DNA of 64,000 nucleotides from Limosilactobacillus sp. (GCF_022482365.1 NZ_JAKVPE010000001.1:1612001-1676000); one strand, 5' to 3'; shown: positions 7,227 to 18,287, numbered from the stretch's first letter. Notes: generated by a model not told the origin, from the letters alone. Program-made: numbers and translations.

Positions 7227-8324
7227 ATGTCATTAACTGCAGGAATCGTCGGCTTGCCAAACGTCGGTAAGTCAACGCTGTTTAACGCAATTACCAAGGC
7301 GGGAGCCGAGATGGCCAACTACCCGTTCGCAACCATCGACCCGAACGTGGGGATGGTGGAAGTGCCTGATTCCCGGCTGGACCGGATTCAGGAGCTGATT
7401 CCCGCCAAGAAGATTGTGCCAACCACCTTTGAATTTACCGACATTGCCGGGATTGTTAAGGGTGCCAGCAAGGGTGAAGGGCTTGGTAACAAGTTCCTGG
7501 AAAATATTCGGCAGACTGACGCGATTGTCCACGTGGTCCGGGCCTTCGATGACGACGACATCACCACGGTTTCCGGCAAGGTGGACCCGATCGAAGACAT
7601 TGACACGATCAACCTGGAACTGATCATGGCTGACCTGGACGCCGTAAACAAGCGCCTGAGCAAGGTTCAGCGGGCTGCCAAGGGCCGGGACAAGGACGCC
7701 CTGGCCGAATTAGCGGTCTTAAACAAGATCAAACCGGTCTTGGAAGACGGCAAGAGCGTCCGGTCAATTGACTTCTCCGACGACGAAAAGAAGATCGTCA
7801 AGGGGCTCTTCCTGCTGACCAGCAAGCCGGTCCTCTACGTTGCCAACATTTCCGAGGATGACATGGCCGATCCCGACAACAGCAAGTACATGGCAGCCAT
7901 CAAGGAACACGTCAAGGGTGACGGCGAGGTCATCGGGATTGCTGCCGCTGCCGAAGAACAGATCGCCGAGATGGACGACGCCGACAAGGCCGACTTCCTG
8001 GAAATGGAAGGGGTCAAGGAACCCGGCTTGAACCGGCTGATTCGGGCCGCTTACAAGCTGCTCGGCCTGGAAACCTTCTTCACGGCTGGTGGACCGGAAA
8101 CCCGGGCCTGGACCTTCAAGAAGGGCACCAAGGCTCCACAGGCCGCCGGGATCATTCACTCCGACTTTGAACGGGGCTTCATCCGGGCCGAAGTCATGAG
8201 CTTCGACGACCTGGACAAGCTGGGTTCCGCGGCCGCCGTGAAGGAAGCCGGGAAGCTGCGCCTGGAAGGTAAGGACTACGTAATGCAGGACGGCGATATC
8301 GTCGAATTCCGCTTCAACGTCTGA
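7227..8324 (+). CDS. ychF: Redox-regulated ATPase YchF (Obg family)
   Basis: A P-loop NTPase of the Obg-HflX superfamily that prefers ATP over GTP and associates with ribosomes. G1 GLPNVGKST is at residues 8-16, DIAGIVKGASKGEG (switch II) at about 70, and the NKIKP-type position replaces a canonical NKxD, as known for YchF. A helical insert follows, then a C-terminal TGS domain ending in DGDIVEFRFNV. The 365 residues are typical. The AAAAGGAAAG ribosome binding site precedes the ATG. Confidence 0.95.
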   Translation: MSLTAGIVGLPNVGKSTLFNAITKAGAEMANYPFATIDPNVGMVEVPDSRLDRIQELIPAKKIVPTTFEFTDIAGIVKGASKGEGLGNKFLENIRQTDAIVHVVRAFDDDDITTVSGKVDPIEDIDTINLELIMADLDAVNKRLSKVQRAAKGRDKDALAELAVLNKIKPVLEDGKSVRSIDFSDDEKKIVKGLFLLTSKPVLYVANISEDDMADPDNSKYMAAIKEHVKGDGEVIGIAAAAEEQIAEMDDADKADFLEMEGVKEPGLNRLIRAAYKLLGLETFFTAGGPETRAWTFKKGTKAPQAAGIIHSDFERGFIRAEVMSFDDLDKLGSAAAVKEAGKLRLEGKDYVMQDGDIVEFRFNV

Positions 8325-8361
8325 TTTTGAACGCGACTAAGGGAACGAGAGGAGTTTATTT

Positions 8362-9126
8362 GTGAGCGAAGAGAAAGCACGCAATGCTGCGGCCGGCCAA
8401 CGGCAAAAGCAGCATGTTAAGGCTCAACGTCAGGCCCAGGACAATGCCTACAGCAAGTACCACCTGACGCGCAAGAACGAGGAATTTATGTACCAGCTGA
8501 ATAAACAACTGGATCGGATCGGAGTGGCCAGCGCCGACAAGCCGGCCATGCTGGAGGAGACCGCTCAGCAGCTGGTTGCGGGGCAAAAGCAGGGGAAGAC
8601 TGCCAAGGCCCTCTTCGGTACCCCGACAGAACAGGCTAAGGAACTGAAGAACCCTAAGAAGACTCCGGAGCACATCTCGAAGGAGTCAATCTGGCTGATG
8701 GCAATTGACAATATGCTGATTTTCCTGAGCATCTTCACCTTCATGTTCGGACTGATGTACTGGATGACTCCGGCGGCAATGCACAGTCAGCGGGCCGGGA
8801 GCAGTGGTATCACTGCCATCCTGCTGGTCGCCGGACTCGGTGGCCTCCTGTTCGTCTACGTGGCTCGGCAATTGCAGCCAACCAAGAACAAGGAGGGCAA
8901 GTGGGTTCAGACCAAGCCAATGTGGTTCCGGGTGCTGACCGTTGCCTTCGGGTTAGTGGTTTGGCTGGCGGTCTACATGCTGGCCTCCCTGCTGCCAAAC
9001 GTGGTTAACCCACGGCTGAACCAGTGGGCTTACCTGATCATTGCTGTTGTGACCTTTGTCGGCGACATTGTCTACCGGCGCCGCTACCACATTACCGGTG
9101 GCTTCTATGGCAACCGGCGGAAGTAA
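8362..9126 (+). CDS. DUF1129 family membrane protein
   Basis: A 254-residue protein beginning with GTG after GAGAGGAG. Residues 1-100 are hydrophilic and highly charged, and about four membrane segments follow (roughly 112-135, 148-168, 190-212, 222-240). The layout matches DUF1129, which is common in lactobacilli, often in this place after ychF. No catalytic motif is recognised and function is unknown. It ends with a basic tail facing one side of the membrane. Confidence 0.8.
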   Translation: MSEEKARNAAAGQRQKQHVKAQRQAQDNAYSKYHLTRKNEEFMYQLNKQLDRIGVASADKPAMLEETAQQLVAGQKQGKTAKALFGTPTEQAKELKNPKKTPEHISKESIWLMAIDNMLIFLSIFTFMFGLMYWMTPAAMHSQRAGSSGITAILLVAGLGGLLFVYVARQLQPTKNKEGKWVQTKPMWFRVLTVAFGLVVWLAVYMLASLLPNVVNPRLNQWAYLIIAVVTFVGDIVYRRRYHITGGFYGNRRK

Positions 9127-9137
9127 AATTATTAAGG

Positions 9138-9175
9138 AACAGTTCATTGCAGAACATGCGATGAGCTGTTTTTTT
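9138..9175 (+). terminator. Terminator after the DUF1129 gene
   Basis: AACAGTTCATTGC pairs with GCGATGAGCTGTT, followed by seven T residues. Confidence 0.85.
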
Positions 9176-9291
9176 AATATGCTAAATTCAGGAATTCACA
9201 ATCTTCCGGGCTTTGACTATTAAAAAATTAGTTAAATTGATTAGCAAAAAGTAACCGTTCCTAACAAATGTAAAAATGTTCAAGAAAACTG

Positions 9292-9349
9292 TGGACAATT
9301 GTTCAAAGAATTGTTACACTGTAAACGTAATCAAATGAAAGCGTATTCA
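9292..9349 (+). promoter_or_regulatory. deo operon promoter with two tandem cre sites
   Basis: TGGACA (9292-9297), 17 bases, TACACT (9315-9320). Two 14-mers, 9320-9333 (TGTAAACGTAATCA) and 9336-9349 (TGAAAGCGTATTCA), each match every defined base of the cre consensus and cover the start site. An imperfect repeat (ATTGTTCAAAGAATTG) over the spacer could be the DeoR operator. Confidence 0.75.
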
Positions 9350-9365
9350 AAAAGGAGACATCACG

Positions 9366-10043
9366 ATGAAGTTAACACAAGCACAATTAGCTAAGTACAT
9401 GGACCACACGATGCTGAAGCCAGAGGCCACCGCCGAAATGATCGACAAGACCGTTGCCGAGGCACGCAAGTACAACACCGCCTCCGTCTGCATCAACCCG
9501 TACTGGGTTAAGCGGGTTCACGAAGGACTTGCCGGAACCGACATCAACACCTGCACCGTCATCGGTTTCCCTCTGGGGGCAACTTCCACGGCCAGCAAGG
9601 TCTTTGAGACCAAGCAGGCAATTGAAGACGGTGCCGACGAGATTGACATGGTTATCAATATCGGTGAACTGAAGGGCGGCCACGACCAAGCGGTTGAGGA
9701 CGACATCCGGGCCGTTGCCGAAGCAACTCACGAAAAGGGCAAGCTCCTCAAGGTCATCATCGAGAACTGCCTGCTGACGGACGACGAGAAGAAGCGGGCC
9801 TGCGAATTAACCGTCAAGGGCGGGGCCGACTTCGTTAAGACTTCCACCGGCTTCTCCACTTCCGGTGCCAAGGTCGAAGACGTCAAATTAATGCGGGAAA
9901 CCGTTGGCCCAGACTTCAAGATCAAGGCTGCCGGTGGTATCCACAGCCTGGCCGAAGCTTACGGCATGATCGAAGCCGGCGCCAACCGGCTCGGGGTCTC
10001 CGCTTCCGTTCAAATTCTTGAAGAGGCTGCCAAGCAGGACTAG
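9366..10043 (+). CDS. deoC: Deoxyribose-phosphate aldolase
   Basis: Cleaves 2-deoxyribose 5-phosphate to acetaldehyde and glyceraldehyde 3-phosphate, the last step of deoxynucleoside catabolism. The Schiff-base lysine lies in [13 protein letters not shown] (about residue 156), and the proton-relay lysine in FKIKAAGGI (about 185). The 225 residues fit the bacterial class I DERA family. It is the first gene of deoC-deoB-pdp-deoD, downstream of a promoter carrying two strong cre sites. Confidence 0.96.
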   Translation: MKLTQAQLAKYMDHTMLKPEATAEMIDKTVAEARKYNTASVCINPYWVKRVHEGLAGTDINTCTVIGFPLGATSTASKVFETKQAIEDGADEIDMVINIGELKGGHDQAVEDDIRAVAEATHEKGKLLKVIIENCLLTDDEKKRACELTVKGGADFVKTSTGFSTSGAKVEDVKLMRETVGPDFKIKAAGGIHSLAEAYGMIEAGANRLGVSASVQILEEAAKQD

Positions 10044-10092
10044 TTCGCCACTAATTTTTTAGCTAACAAGTATTCCAGATGGAGGGGTAAAA

Positions 10093-11286
10093 ATGGCTTA
10101 TAAACGTGTATTTGTAATTGTAATGGATTCCGTTGGGACGGGTGCCGCTGCCGACGCCGCCAAGTTCGATGATGTTGGTTCCGACACCCTGGGCCACGTT
10201 GGTGAATTCTACAAGGGCGACCTGAAATTGCCAAACCTGGGCAAGATGGGGATCAGCAACCTGCGTGATACCCCAATCGAAGGGGTTCCGCTGGCTGACC
10301 CGGCTATCGGTGACTACGGCAAAATGGAAGAAATCTCCGCTGGTAAGGACAGCATGGACGGTCACTGGGAAATGATGGGCCTGCCGGTAATGAAACCACT
10401 GTCGACCTTCCCAAACGGCTTCCCGCAGGAAATCGTTGACAAGCTGGAGAAGTTCTCCGGCCGCAAGGTGATCGTTAACAAGCCATACTCCGGAACCGAG
10501 GTCATTCACGACTACGGTGAGCGCCAGATGAAGACCGGCGAGCTGATTCTCTACACGTCCGGTGACTCCGTAATGCAGATTGCGGCTCACGAAGACGTAA
10601 TTCCGGTCAAGGAACTCTACAAGATCTGTGAATACGCCCGGACTCTGGTCAACGGTCCTGAATACACGGTTGGTCGGATCATCGCCCGGCCATACGTTGG
10701 TCCTGACAAGGATCACTTCACCCGGACCGCCAACCGGCACGACTTCAGCCTGAAGCCAATCGGCACGACCGACATGGACCGGCTGCGTGAGGCCGGCTAC
10801 GAAGTGATCGGTGTCGGCAAGATCAACGACATCTTCTCCGGCCAGGGGATTGATCGTGGCTACCACAACGAAAGCAACATGGACGGGATGGACCACGTGG
10901 ACGAAGTAATGAAGCAGGACTTCACGGGCTTCTGCTTCACCAACCTGGTTGACTTTGACGCCATGTACGGTCACCGCCGGAATCCTAAGGGCTTCGGTCA
11001 GGCCCTGATGGACTTTGACCGGCGCCTGGGCACCGTCTTAGACGAGATGAAGCCGGACGACCTGCTGATGATCACCGCCGACCACGGAAACGACCCTGGC
11101 TTCCGCGGCACCGACCACACCCGGGAAAATGTTCCACTGCTGGTTTACTCACCATCAATGAAGAAGTCCAACCAGTCATTGGGACTGCGGAAGACCTTCT
11201 CCGACCTCGGGGCCACGATTCTGGAAAACTTCAACGTGGACTCCGTTCGGGGAACCAGCTTCTACAAGGAAATCAGCAACGACTAA
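10093..11286 (+). CDS. deoB: Phosphopentomutase
   Basis: Interconverts (deoxy)ribose 1-phosphate and 5-phosphate, linking the phosphorylases to DeoC. It is an alkaline-phosphatase-superfamily enzyme with metal ligands in [15 protein letters not shown] (residues 7-20) and near the C terminus in [27 protein letters not shown]. The 397-residue length is usual. A GGAGGGG site precedes the ATG 49 bases after deoC. Confidence 0.96.
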   Translation: MAYKRVFVIVMDSVGTGAAADAAKFDDVGSDTLGHVGEFYKGDLKLPNLGKMGISNLRDTPIEGVPLADPAIGDYGKMEEISAGKDSMDGHWEMMGLPVMKPLSTFPNGFPQEIVDKLEKFSGRKVIVNKPYSGTEVIHDYGERQMKTGELILYTSGDSVMQIAAHEDVIPVKELYKICEYARTLVNGPEYTVGRIIARPYVGPDKDHFTRTANRHDFSLKPIGTTDMDRLREAGYEVIGVGKINDIFSGQGIDRGYHNESNMDGMDHVDEVMKQDFTGFCFTNLVDFDAMYGHRRNPKGFGQALMDFDRRLGTVLDEMKPDDLLMITADHGNDPGFRGTDHTRENVPLLVYSPSMKKSNQSLGLRKTFSDLGATILENFNVDSVRGTSFYKEISND

Positions 11287-11305
11287 TTAGAGAGGAGCAG
11301 TTGCA

Positions 11306-12604
11306 ATGCGAATGGTCGACATCATCGACGCCAAGCGGAACGGTAAGACGCTGACGGACGAGCAACTCCAATTCTTTATCGACGGGGTAGTGAACGGGAC
11401 GATTCCCGACTACCAGACCAGTGCCCTCTTGATGGCCATCTTCTTCCAGGGGATGACTAGCGAAGAGCAGACCAGCCTGACGATGAAGATGATGCATTCC
11501 GGCGAACGGCTGGACCTGAGCAAAATTCCTGGAATTAAGGTTGACAAGCACTCGACCGGGGGTGTCGGGGACAAGGTCAGCCTGCCACTGGCGGCCATGG
11601 TCGCAGCTACCGGCATTCCGGTTCCGATGATCTCGGGCCGGGGCCTCGGCCACACCGGCGGCACCCTGGACAAGCTGGAAGCCATTCCGGGCTTCAAAGT
11701 CGAACTGTCCGAGGAAGACTTCATCGCCCAGGTAGCCAAGGAAGGTCTGGCAATCGTTGGGGCCACTGGGGAGGTGGCCCCGGCCGACAAGAAGATTTAT
11801 GGCCTGCGTGACGTCACCGACACTGTGGACTCGATTCCACTGATCGCCAGCTCGATCATGAGCAAGAAGATTGCCTCGGGGACCGACGCCCTGGTGATCG
11901 ACGTCAAGACCGGAGCTGGGGCCTTCATGAAGACCCTCGACCAGTCCCGGGCGCTGGCCCATGCCCTGGTCGACATCGGCAAGCAGGCCGGCCTGCAGTG
12001 CATGGCGGTGATTTCCGACATGAACCAGCCGCTAGGCAACAAAATTGGTAACTCCCTGGAAATCGAAGAATCGATCGATGTCCTCAAGGGGAAGGGCCCA
12101 GCCGATCTGACCGAACTGGTCCTGACGCTGGGCAGCTACATGGTGGTCATGGGTGGCAAGGCCGCTTCACCTGAGGAGGCCCGTCAGCTGCTGGAACAGA
12201 CAATCACCGACGGCAGCGCCTACGACCGCTTCAAAGCGATGGTAATTGCTCAGGGCGGCGACCCGCGGGTCATGGACGACTACACGGTCATGCCCCAGGC
12301 CAAGTACAAGCTGCCGTACCGGGCCAAGCAGGATGGTGTCCTGACCAAGCTGACCGCTGACGAGATTGGGACCGCCAGCATGCTGCTCGGTGGTGGCCGG
12401 CAAAAGGCCGACGACCAGCTGGACTACAGCGTGGGGATCGAGCTCCACCACAAGCTGGGCGACCGGGTCGCGGCCGGTGATGAACTGCTGACCATTTACA
12501 GCAACCGCGAAGATGTTTCAGATGTAGAAAAGCTCTTAGACGAAAGCATTGAAATCGGTGCGCAGGGTGAAAAGCCAACGCTGATTCATGAAATTATTGA
12601 ATAA
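11306..12604 (+). CDS. pdp: Pyrimidine-nucleoside phosphorylase
   Basis: Phosphorolysis of (deoxy)uridine and thymidine to base and (deoxy)ribose 1-phosphate. The phosphate site KHSTGGVGDKVSL (about 80-92) and the base-binding motif SSIMSKKIASG with KTGAGAFMKT are clear. The 432 residues match Bacillus Pdp and E. coli DeoA. GAGAGGAG precedes the ATG. It is translationally close to deoB and deoD. Confidence 0.94.
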   Translation: MRMVDIIDAKRNGKTLTDEQLQFFIDGVVNGTIPDYQTSALLMAIFFQGMTSEEQTSLTMKMMHSGERLDLSKIPGIKVDKHSTGGVGDKVSLPLAAMVAATGIPVPMISGRGLGHTGGTLDKLEAIPGFKVELSEEDFIAQVAKEGLAIVGATGEVAPADKKIYGLRDVTDTVDSIPLIASSIMSKKIASGTDALVIDVKTGAGAFMKTLDQSRALAHALVDIGKQAGLQCMAVISDMNQPLGNKIGNSLEIEESIDVLKGKGPADLTELVLTLGSYMVVMGGKAASPEEARQLLEQTITDGSAYDRFKAMVIAQGGDPRVMDDYTVMPQAKYKLPYRAKQDGVLTKLTADEIGTASMLLGGGRQKADDQLDYSVGIELHHKLGDRVAAGDELLTIYSNREDVSDVEKLLDESIEIGAQGEKPTLIHEIIE

Positions 12605-12622
12605 TTTGAGGAGGAACAGATT

Positions 12623-13333
12623 ATGAGTACACACATTGGCGCCAAGATGGGCGATTACGCAGACGTTGTTTTACTGCCAGGGGACCCGCTGCGGGCAAAG
12701 TACATTGCCGAAAACTTCCTGGAGAACGTTAAGCAGGTTAACTCCGTGCGGAACGCCTTTGGTTACACCGGTGAATACAAGGGACACCGGGTATCCGTTC
12801 AGGGCTCCGGAATGGGGATCCCATCAATGTCCATCTACATCAACGAACTGGTGAAATTCTTTGGTGTTAAGACGATCATCCGGGTGGGATCCTGTGGGGG
12901 AATCGCTCCAGATGTTCACCTGCGTGACGTCATCCTGGCCCAAGGTTCCTCAACGGACTCAGCCGTGACGATGAATACCTTCGGCGCCGGCTTCCATTAC
13001 GCACCGCTGGCCGACTTCAAGCTGCTGGACACGGCCTACCACGTTGCAGAAAAGCTCGGCATCGATACCAAGGTAGGGGACATCTTCGCCGCCGATCGTT
13101 TCTACAACGACGAGTTGGACATGAAGAAGCTGCGTGACTATGGCATCCTCGGCACCGAGATGGAATCTGCCGGTCTGTACCTGCTGGGGGCTAAGCTTCA
13201 CTTCCGCGCCCTGTCCGTGCTGACCGTCAGTGACCTGATCTTCGGTGAAGAAAAGACCACCGCTGAGGAGCGGGAACGGACCTTCAACGACATGATCAAC
13301 ATCTCACTGGAGACCGCCATTGCCGGGAAGTAA
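12623..13333 (+). CDS. deoD: Purine-nucleoside phosphorylase, DeoD type
   Basis: Hexameric trimer-of-dimers type phosphorylase for purine (deoxy)nucleosides. Visible motifs are the phosphate loop [13 protein letters not shown] (about 19-31), [19 protein letters not shown] (about 177-187) and the catalytic Asp in [10 protein letters not shown] near 204. The 236-residue length is standard. It is the last structural gene of the deo operon before a terminator. Confidence 0.96.
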   Translation: MSTHIGAKMGDYADVVLLPGDPLRAKYIAENFLENVKQVNSVRNAFGYTGEYKGHRVSVQGSGMGIPSMSIYINELVKFFGVKTIIRVGSCGGIAPDVHLRDVILAQGSSTDSAVTMNTFGAGFHYAPLADFKLLDTAYHVAEKLGIDTKVGDIFAADRFYNDELDMKKLRDYGILGTEMESAGLYLLGAKLHFRALSVLTVSDLIFGEEKTTAEERERTFNDMINISLETAIAGK

Positions 13334-13379
13334 CAGTTGAATATTGATTCCCCGTTCGCTATATTGAATGGGGAAAGTG

Positions 13380-13421
13380 AACAAGGGCCTGCTGTTTTGC
13401 TTTACAGCTCCCTTGTTTTTG
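13380..13421 (+). terminator. Terminator between deoD and deoR
   Basis: AACAAGGG pairs with CCCTTGTT around an inner hairpin (CTGCTGTTTTGCTTTACAG), and T residues follow. A second small stem (TTCCCCGTTC/GAATGGGGAA) precedes it. Some read-through into deoR is possible. Confidence 0.7.
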
Positions 13422-13438
13422 TTTAGGAGGAGATCAAA

Positions 13439-14380
13439 ATGGATGGTGAGGATAAAAAAATTGCCCTGGCGTTGAAGGTTGCCACGCTTTACTACCGGGA
13501 CGGCTTTAACCAGCAGGATATCGCGGCGGAACTCAATATTTCCCGGGCGACGGTCTCGCGCCTGCTCCAGTACGGTCGGGATCAGGGCCTGGTGACCTTC
13601 AAGATTCATAACCCCCTGGCCCCCCTTCACCAGCTGGAGACGGGCCTACTCGAAAAGTACCCGAGCCTTAAAAAGGCCATCATTGTGCCGGGCAAGGACA
13701 ACCCACTGGAGGAGGTTGGGATTGCCGGGGCCCACTACCTCGAACAGATCGTCAAGGACAATGATATTCTCGGCCTCGGCTGGGGGAAGACGGTCTATCA
13801 GGTGGCGCTTCACATCGATGCCAAGGACGTCTCCGGAGTCAAGGTGGTCCAGATGAAGGGCAGCATGGCCAACACTGAGACCCGCAACTACGCCTTCGAA
13901 ACGGTCAATGCCTTCGCTAGCGCCTTTCACACCCTTCCGCAATACCTGCCCGTCCCGGTCATCTTCGACCACGCTAAGACCAAGGAGCTGGTGGCCAACG
14001 ATACCCACATCAAGTACATCCTGAAGCTGGGGCAGGAGGCCGACATTGCCATGTTCACGGTGGGAACCGTTCGGGATTCGGCCCTGCTCTTTCGGATGGG
14101 CTACTTCACCGCCGCCGAGCAAAAGGCCCTGCAGCAGGAGGCCGTCGGGGATATCTTCTCCCGCTTCATCGATGCCAGGGGCCACATCGTCAATCACGAC
14201 ATCAATGAGCGGACGATCGGGATTCGCCTGGACGAACTGAAAAAGAAGAAACACAGCATCCTGGTGGCGGCCAACGTAGCCAAGGTGCCGGCCATCCACG
14301 GTTCACTGGTGGCCGGATACGCCAATACCTTGGTGATTGACCAGGAAAGTGCGAACAATTTATTAGAGTATTCTAATTAA
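13439..14380 (+). CDS. deoR: Deoxyribonucleoside regulator, SorC/DeoR type
   Basis: A 313-residue transcriptional regulator with an N-terminal helix-turn-helix (FNQQDIAAELNISRATVSRLL, about 21-41) and a C-terminal SorC-type sugar-phosphate-binding domain (residues 60-310). This matches the Bacillus DeoR class, which senses deoxyribose 5-phosphate. Its place directly after deoCB-pdp-deoD makes it the likely repressor of that operon. AGGAGG precedes the ATG. Its own promoter was not identified between the terminator and the start. Confidence 0.88.
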   Translation: MDGEDKKIALALKVATLYYRDGFNQQDIAAELNISRATVSRLLQYGRDQGLVTFKIHNPLAPLHQLETGLLEKYPSLKKAIIVPGKDNPLEEVGIAGAHYLEQIVKDNDILGLGWGKTVYQVALHIDAKDVSGVKVVQMKGSMANTETRNYAFETVNAFASAFHTLPQYLPVPVIFDHAKTKELVANDTHIKYILKLGQEADIAMFTVGTVRDSALLFRMGYFTAAEQKALQQEAVGDIFSRFIDARGHIVNHDINERTIGIRLDELKKKKHSILVAANVAKVPAIHGSLVAGYANTLVIDQESANNLLEYSN

Positions 14381-14397
14381 TTTTCGGTATTTTATCC

Positions 14398-14426
14398 TTG
14401 ACCTCGGGCGAGATTCCTAGTAAAGT
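14398..14426 (+). promoter_or_regulatory. guaB promoter
   Basis: TTGACC (14398-14403), 17 bases, TAAAGT (14421-14426). A PurBox-like AAAGTGCGAACAAT (14346-14359) lies 39 bases before the -35 inside the end of deoR; it may be chance. Confidence 0.6.
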
Positions 14427-14457
14427 TGACCTAATCAAAATTAAGGAGCGTGTTTGA

Positions 14458-15603
<1,146 letters not shown>

Positions 15604-15625
15604 TCGTTAATCATCATTGATGTTT

Positions 15626-15664
15626 AAGCTGACCGTGACTTTGCCGTCCGGTCGGCTTTTTTTG
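15626..15664 (+). terminator. guaB terminator
   Basis: AAGCTGACCG pairs with CGGTCGGCTT, followed by a run of T residues. Confidence 0.85.
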
Positions 15665-15752
15665 TTCGCTTTGCTTGAGAACCTGGTACAATTAAGATTA
15701 GAATCCAAAACTATGGAAATCTTTACCCATTCGGGGGAGGGGGAATAATCCA

Positions 15753-16343
15753 ATGAGTGGTCACCAAACAATCCTAATCGGCGTCCTGCTGATCAGCATC
15801 CTCTTGTTTATTGTTCAGTGGTTTCGTCAATCACGCCACATCTTCCGGGGCGGACGGCAGCCCCTGGCCGTGACGAACGTCTTCATTAACTGGGGCCTGT
15901 TGATTTTGGCCATCTTTGCTGGAGTGAGCCTTTCGACTTCCGGTTTCCATGCTGAAGCCGAATCGGGGACGGGTCAGCAGCAGACGGCATCTTCGCAGAA
16001 GAAGATTGTTAAAAAGACGTCTGCGGCGAGTGCCAAGGCCAGCAGCAGTTCCGCCAGCAGCACGACTACGCAGCAGGGGAAACAGCTGGCGGCCGATCAG
16101 GCGGCGCCAGCTAAGCAGATTGTTAGCCTGGATGACGGAAAGGCCGCAATGAACTTTAACGTTCCAGCCCAGACCCAGTTCCAAATTGTGGACGCCGGGA
16201 CCGGCAACGTTTTACATACCTTTGCTCCGCAGCAAGGGGTCACAACGGTCAGCTACACCTTTACCAAAGCAGGGAACTACTACCTGATCGTTACCAAAGG
16301 CCAGCAGGCGAAGACAATGACCGTCACGGTTAACAACCAGTAG
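15753..16343 (+). CDS. Hypothetical membrane-anchored extracellular protein
   Basis: A 196-residue protein of unknown function. Two membrane segments (about 5-24 and 43-63) are followed by a Ser/Ala/Thr/Gln-rich linker (75-125). The C-terminal domain of about 75 residues has a beta-sandwich look (FNVPAQTQFQIVDAGTGNV...TVSYTFTKAGNYYLIVTKG), like an Ig/PKD-type cell-surface domain. GGGGGAGGGGG precedes the ATG. A possible -10 TACAAT lies near 15687. It sits upstream of a two-component system, but a link is only positional. Confidence 0.7.
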   Translation: MSGHQTILIGVLLISILLFIVQWFRQSRHIFRGGRQPLAVTNVFINWGLLILAIFAGVSLSTSGFHAEAESGTGQQQTASSQKKIVKKTSAASAKASSSSASSTTTQQGKQLAADQAAPAKQIVSLDDGKAAMNFNVPAQTQFQIVDAGTGNVLHTFAPQQGVTTVSYTFTKAGNYYLIVTKGQQAKTMTVTVNNQ

Positions 16344-16439
16344 GTTAAGTCTTTTTAAAAGTCGTTCCGGGAAAACAGTCGAACGTGGTGGATTCGTTAT
16401 AATGATGCAAGAAGAGATCGATGCAAAGGAGTGCCGGGT

Positions 16440-17129
16440 ATGAAGATTTTAGTTGTTGATGACGACAAGGAAATCGTCCAATTGTTGGAAATTTACATTC
16501 GAAACGAGGGCTATGAGCCAGTCGCGGCCTATAACGGCAAGGAGGCCCTTACGAAACTGAATACCAACCCCGATATCGCCTTGATCATCCTGGACCTGAT
16601 GATGCCCGAGATGGACGGGATGGAGGTCATTAAGCAGGTACGCAAGGATTCCGACATTCCGATCCTGGTCCTGTCCGCCAAGACCGCGGACATGGATAAG
16701 ATCCAAGGCCTGATTACCGGGGCCGACGATTACGTCACCAAGCCGTTTAACCCGCTGGAAGTTATGGCCCGGGTCAAGTCCCTCTTGCGGCGGAGCCAGG
16801 GTGAAGTCACCAACGACCAGCCTGACGTCTTAAACGTAGGTCCACTGATCATCAATAAGGATTCCCACGAGGTCAAGACCATCCAAGGCGACAAGATTCA
16901 ATTGACCGCCCTGGAATTCGGGATTCTCTACCTGCTGGCCAGCCACCCGAACCGGGTCTTCTCCGCGGACGACATCTTCGAACGGGTTTGGCAACAGGAG
17001 AGCGTCGTCTCGGCCAAGACCGTCATGGTCCACGTCAGCCACCTGCGGGACAAGATCGAAGAAGCCACCAATGGTGAAAAAGTCATTCAGACCGTCTGGG
17101 GCGTTGGCTACAAGATTGAGAATCATTAA
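16440..17129 (+). CDS. OmpR/PhoB-family response regulator
   Basis: A 229-residue regulator. The receiver domain (1-118) has the acidic pocket VVDDD, the phospho-acceptor Asp in LIILDLMMPEMDG (about 53) and the Lys in TKPF. A winged-helix DNA-binding domain (about 130-228) ends in VWGVGYKIE. ATG 16440 is chosen because AAAGGAG lies 8 bases upstream; a GTG at 16431 overlaps that site. The histidine kinase gene follows after 18 bases. The pair resembles VanRS/PhoPR-like systems, and the stimulus is unknown. Confidence 0.93.
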   Translation: MKILVVDDDKEIVQLLEIYIRNEGYEPVAAYNGKEALTKLNTNPDIALIILDLMMPEMDGMEVIKQVRKDSDIPILVLSAKTADMDKIQGLITGADDYVTKPFNPLEVMARVKSLLRRSQGEVTNDQPDVLNVGPLIINKDSHEVKTIQGDKIQLTALEFGILYLLASHPNRVFSADDIFERVWQQESVVSAKTVMVHVSHLRDKIEEATNGEKVIQTVWGVGYKIENH

Positions 17130-17147
17130 TAATTAGGAGGATCACGC

Positions 17148-18287
17148 GTGAAGCTAACTGGCCGTGAAAAAAGTTCACTGATTTTTGAAGGGGTCCTAAC
17201 CGTCATTCTATTGGTCCTCTTGAATATCGCCATCTTAGACATCATCCAGGACGTTATCCAGTCCAACCCGGGGGTCAACAACGGCATCTTCATGATCAAA
17301 CAGTCAATGAAGATTGGCCCGATGCAGGCGCAGATCTGGAGCTACCAGCGCATCCTGATTGCCATCTTTGTCATGATTGACGTCTGGGTCGTCTGGTGGC
17401 GGCTCAGGCGCCGGTACCGCCTTTACCAGATGGATCACATCATCGGCGAACTTCACTACATTGCCCAGGGACACCTTGATCACCGGATTCCCTTCCGTCT
17501 CAAGGGCAACGAGCAGCACGTGATCACCAGTGTCAACGCCCTGGTGGACAGCGTGGTCCAGTCGATGAATGACGAGCGCAAGATTGAGAAGTCCAAGGAT
17601 GAGCTGATCACTAACGTCAGCCACGACCTGCGGACCCCACTGACCAGCATCATCGGCTACCTCGGGCTGGTCGAAGATAAGCAGTACCGGAGCGAGGAGG
17701 ACATCCTCAAGTACACCCACATCGCTTACGAGAAGGCCAAGCAGATGAAGAACCTGGTGGAGGACCTCTTCGAATACACCAAGGTTCAGCAGCATGGTGC
17801 GCCGGTCAACATCATGCGGGTCGATCTCAACCAGCTGCTGGAGCAATTGACCGCCAGCTTCGCCCTGGAGGCCGAGAAGCGGGGAATCGAGATCTCCTCG
17901 AAGGTCGTGCCGAACCCGCTGATGATTGAGGCCGATCCGGAAAAGCTGGGCCGGGTCTTCAACAACCTGGTTACCAACGCCTTCAAGTACGGCAACGGGG
18001 CCAGCTATGTTCGGATCAATGCCCACCAGGAAAATACCAACGTGGTCGTCACGGTGGCTAATGACGGGACACCGATTCCGGAAAAGTCGCTCAACCACCT
18101 CTTTGAGCGGTTCTACCGCGCGGAGGCCTCCCGTTCCCGGGCAACCGGGGGAACCGGATTGGGGCTGGCGATCGTCAAGAGCATTGTCGACCTGCACCAT
18201 GGCCAGGTCAGCGTTACCTCAGATGAGAACGAAACGGCCTTTCGGGTGACCCTGCCGCTGAAGCAGGAGAACCAGGGTACCAAGTAA
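17148..18287 (+). CDS. Sensor histidine kinase
   Basis: A 379-residue kinase starting with GTG after TAGGAGG. Two membrane helices (about 12-32 and 65-86) bracket a short extracellular loop of about 30 residues. HAMP-like sequence leads to the HisKA domain with the phospho-acceptor in ITNVSHDLRTPLTSIIGYL (about 160-178). The ATPase domain has N box NLVTNAFKYG and G boxes ANDGTPIP and RATGGTGLGLAIV. The short sensor loop suggests it senses the membrane or a partner protein. It forms an operon with the upstream regulator and ends at a strong terminator. Confidence 0.94.
   Translation: MKLTGREKSSLIFEGVLTVILLVLLNIAILDIIQDVIQSNPGVNNGIFMIKQSMKIGPMQAQIWSYQRILIAIFVMIDVWVVWWRLRRRYRLYQMDHIIGELHYIAQGHLDHRIPFRLKGNEQHVITSVNALVDSVVQSMNDERKIEKSKDELITNVSHDLRTPLTSIIGYLGLVEDKQYRSEEDILKYTHIAYEKAKQMKNLVEDLFEYTKVQQHGAPVNIMRVDLNQLLEQLTASFALEAEKRGIEISSKVVPNPLMIEADPEKLGRVFNNLVTNAFKYGNGASYVRINAHQENTNVVVTVANDGTPIPEKSLNHLFERFYRAEASRSRATGGTGLGLAIVKSIVDLHHGQVSVTSDENETAFRVTLPLKQENQGTK

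Noticed and set aside
10063-10974. Long minus-strand frame opposite deoB
   Set aside because: Antisense shadow of a clear phosphopentomutase gene; low-complexity Val/Asp/Gly composition typical of such shadows.
14346-14359. PurBox controlling guaB
   Set aside because: A single PurBox-like match within the coding end of deoR; without a partner box it could be chance, so it is only mentioned with the promoter.
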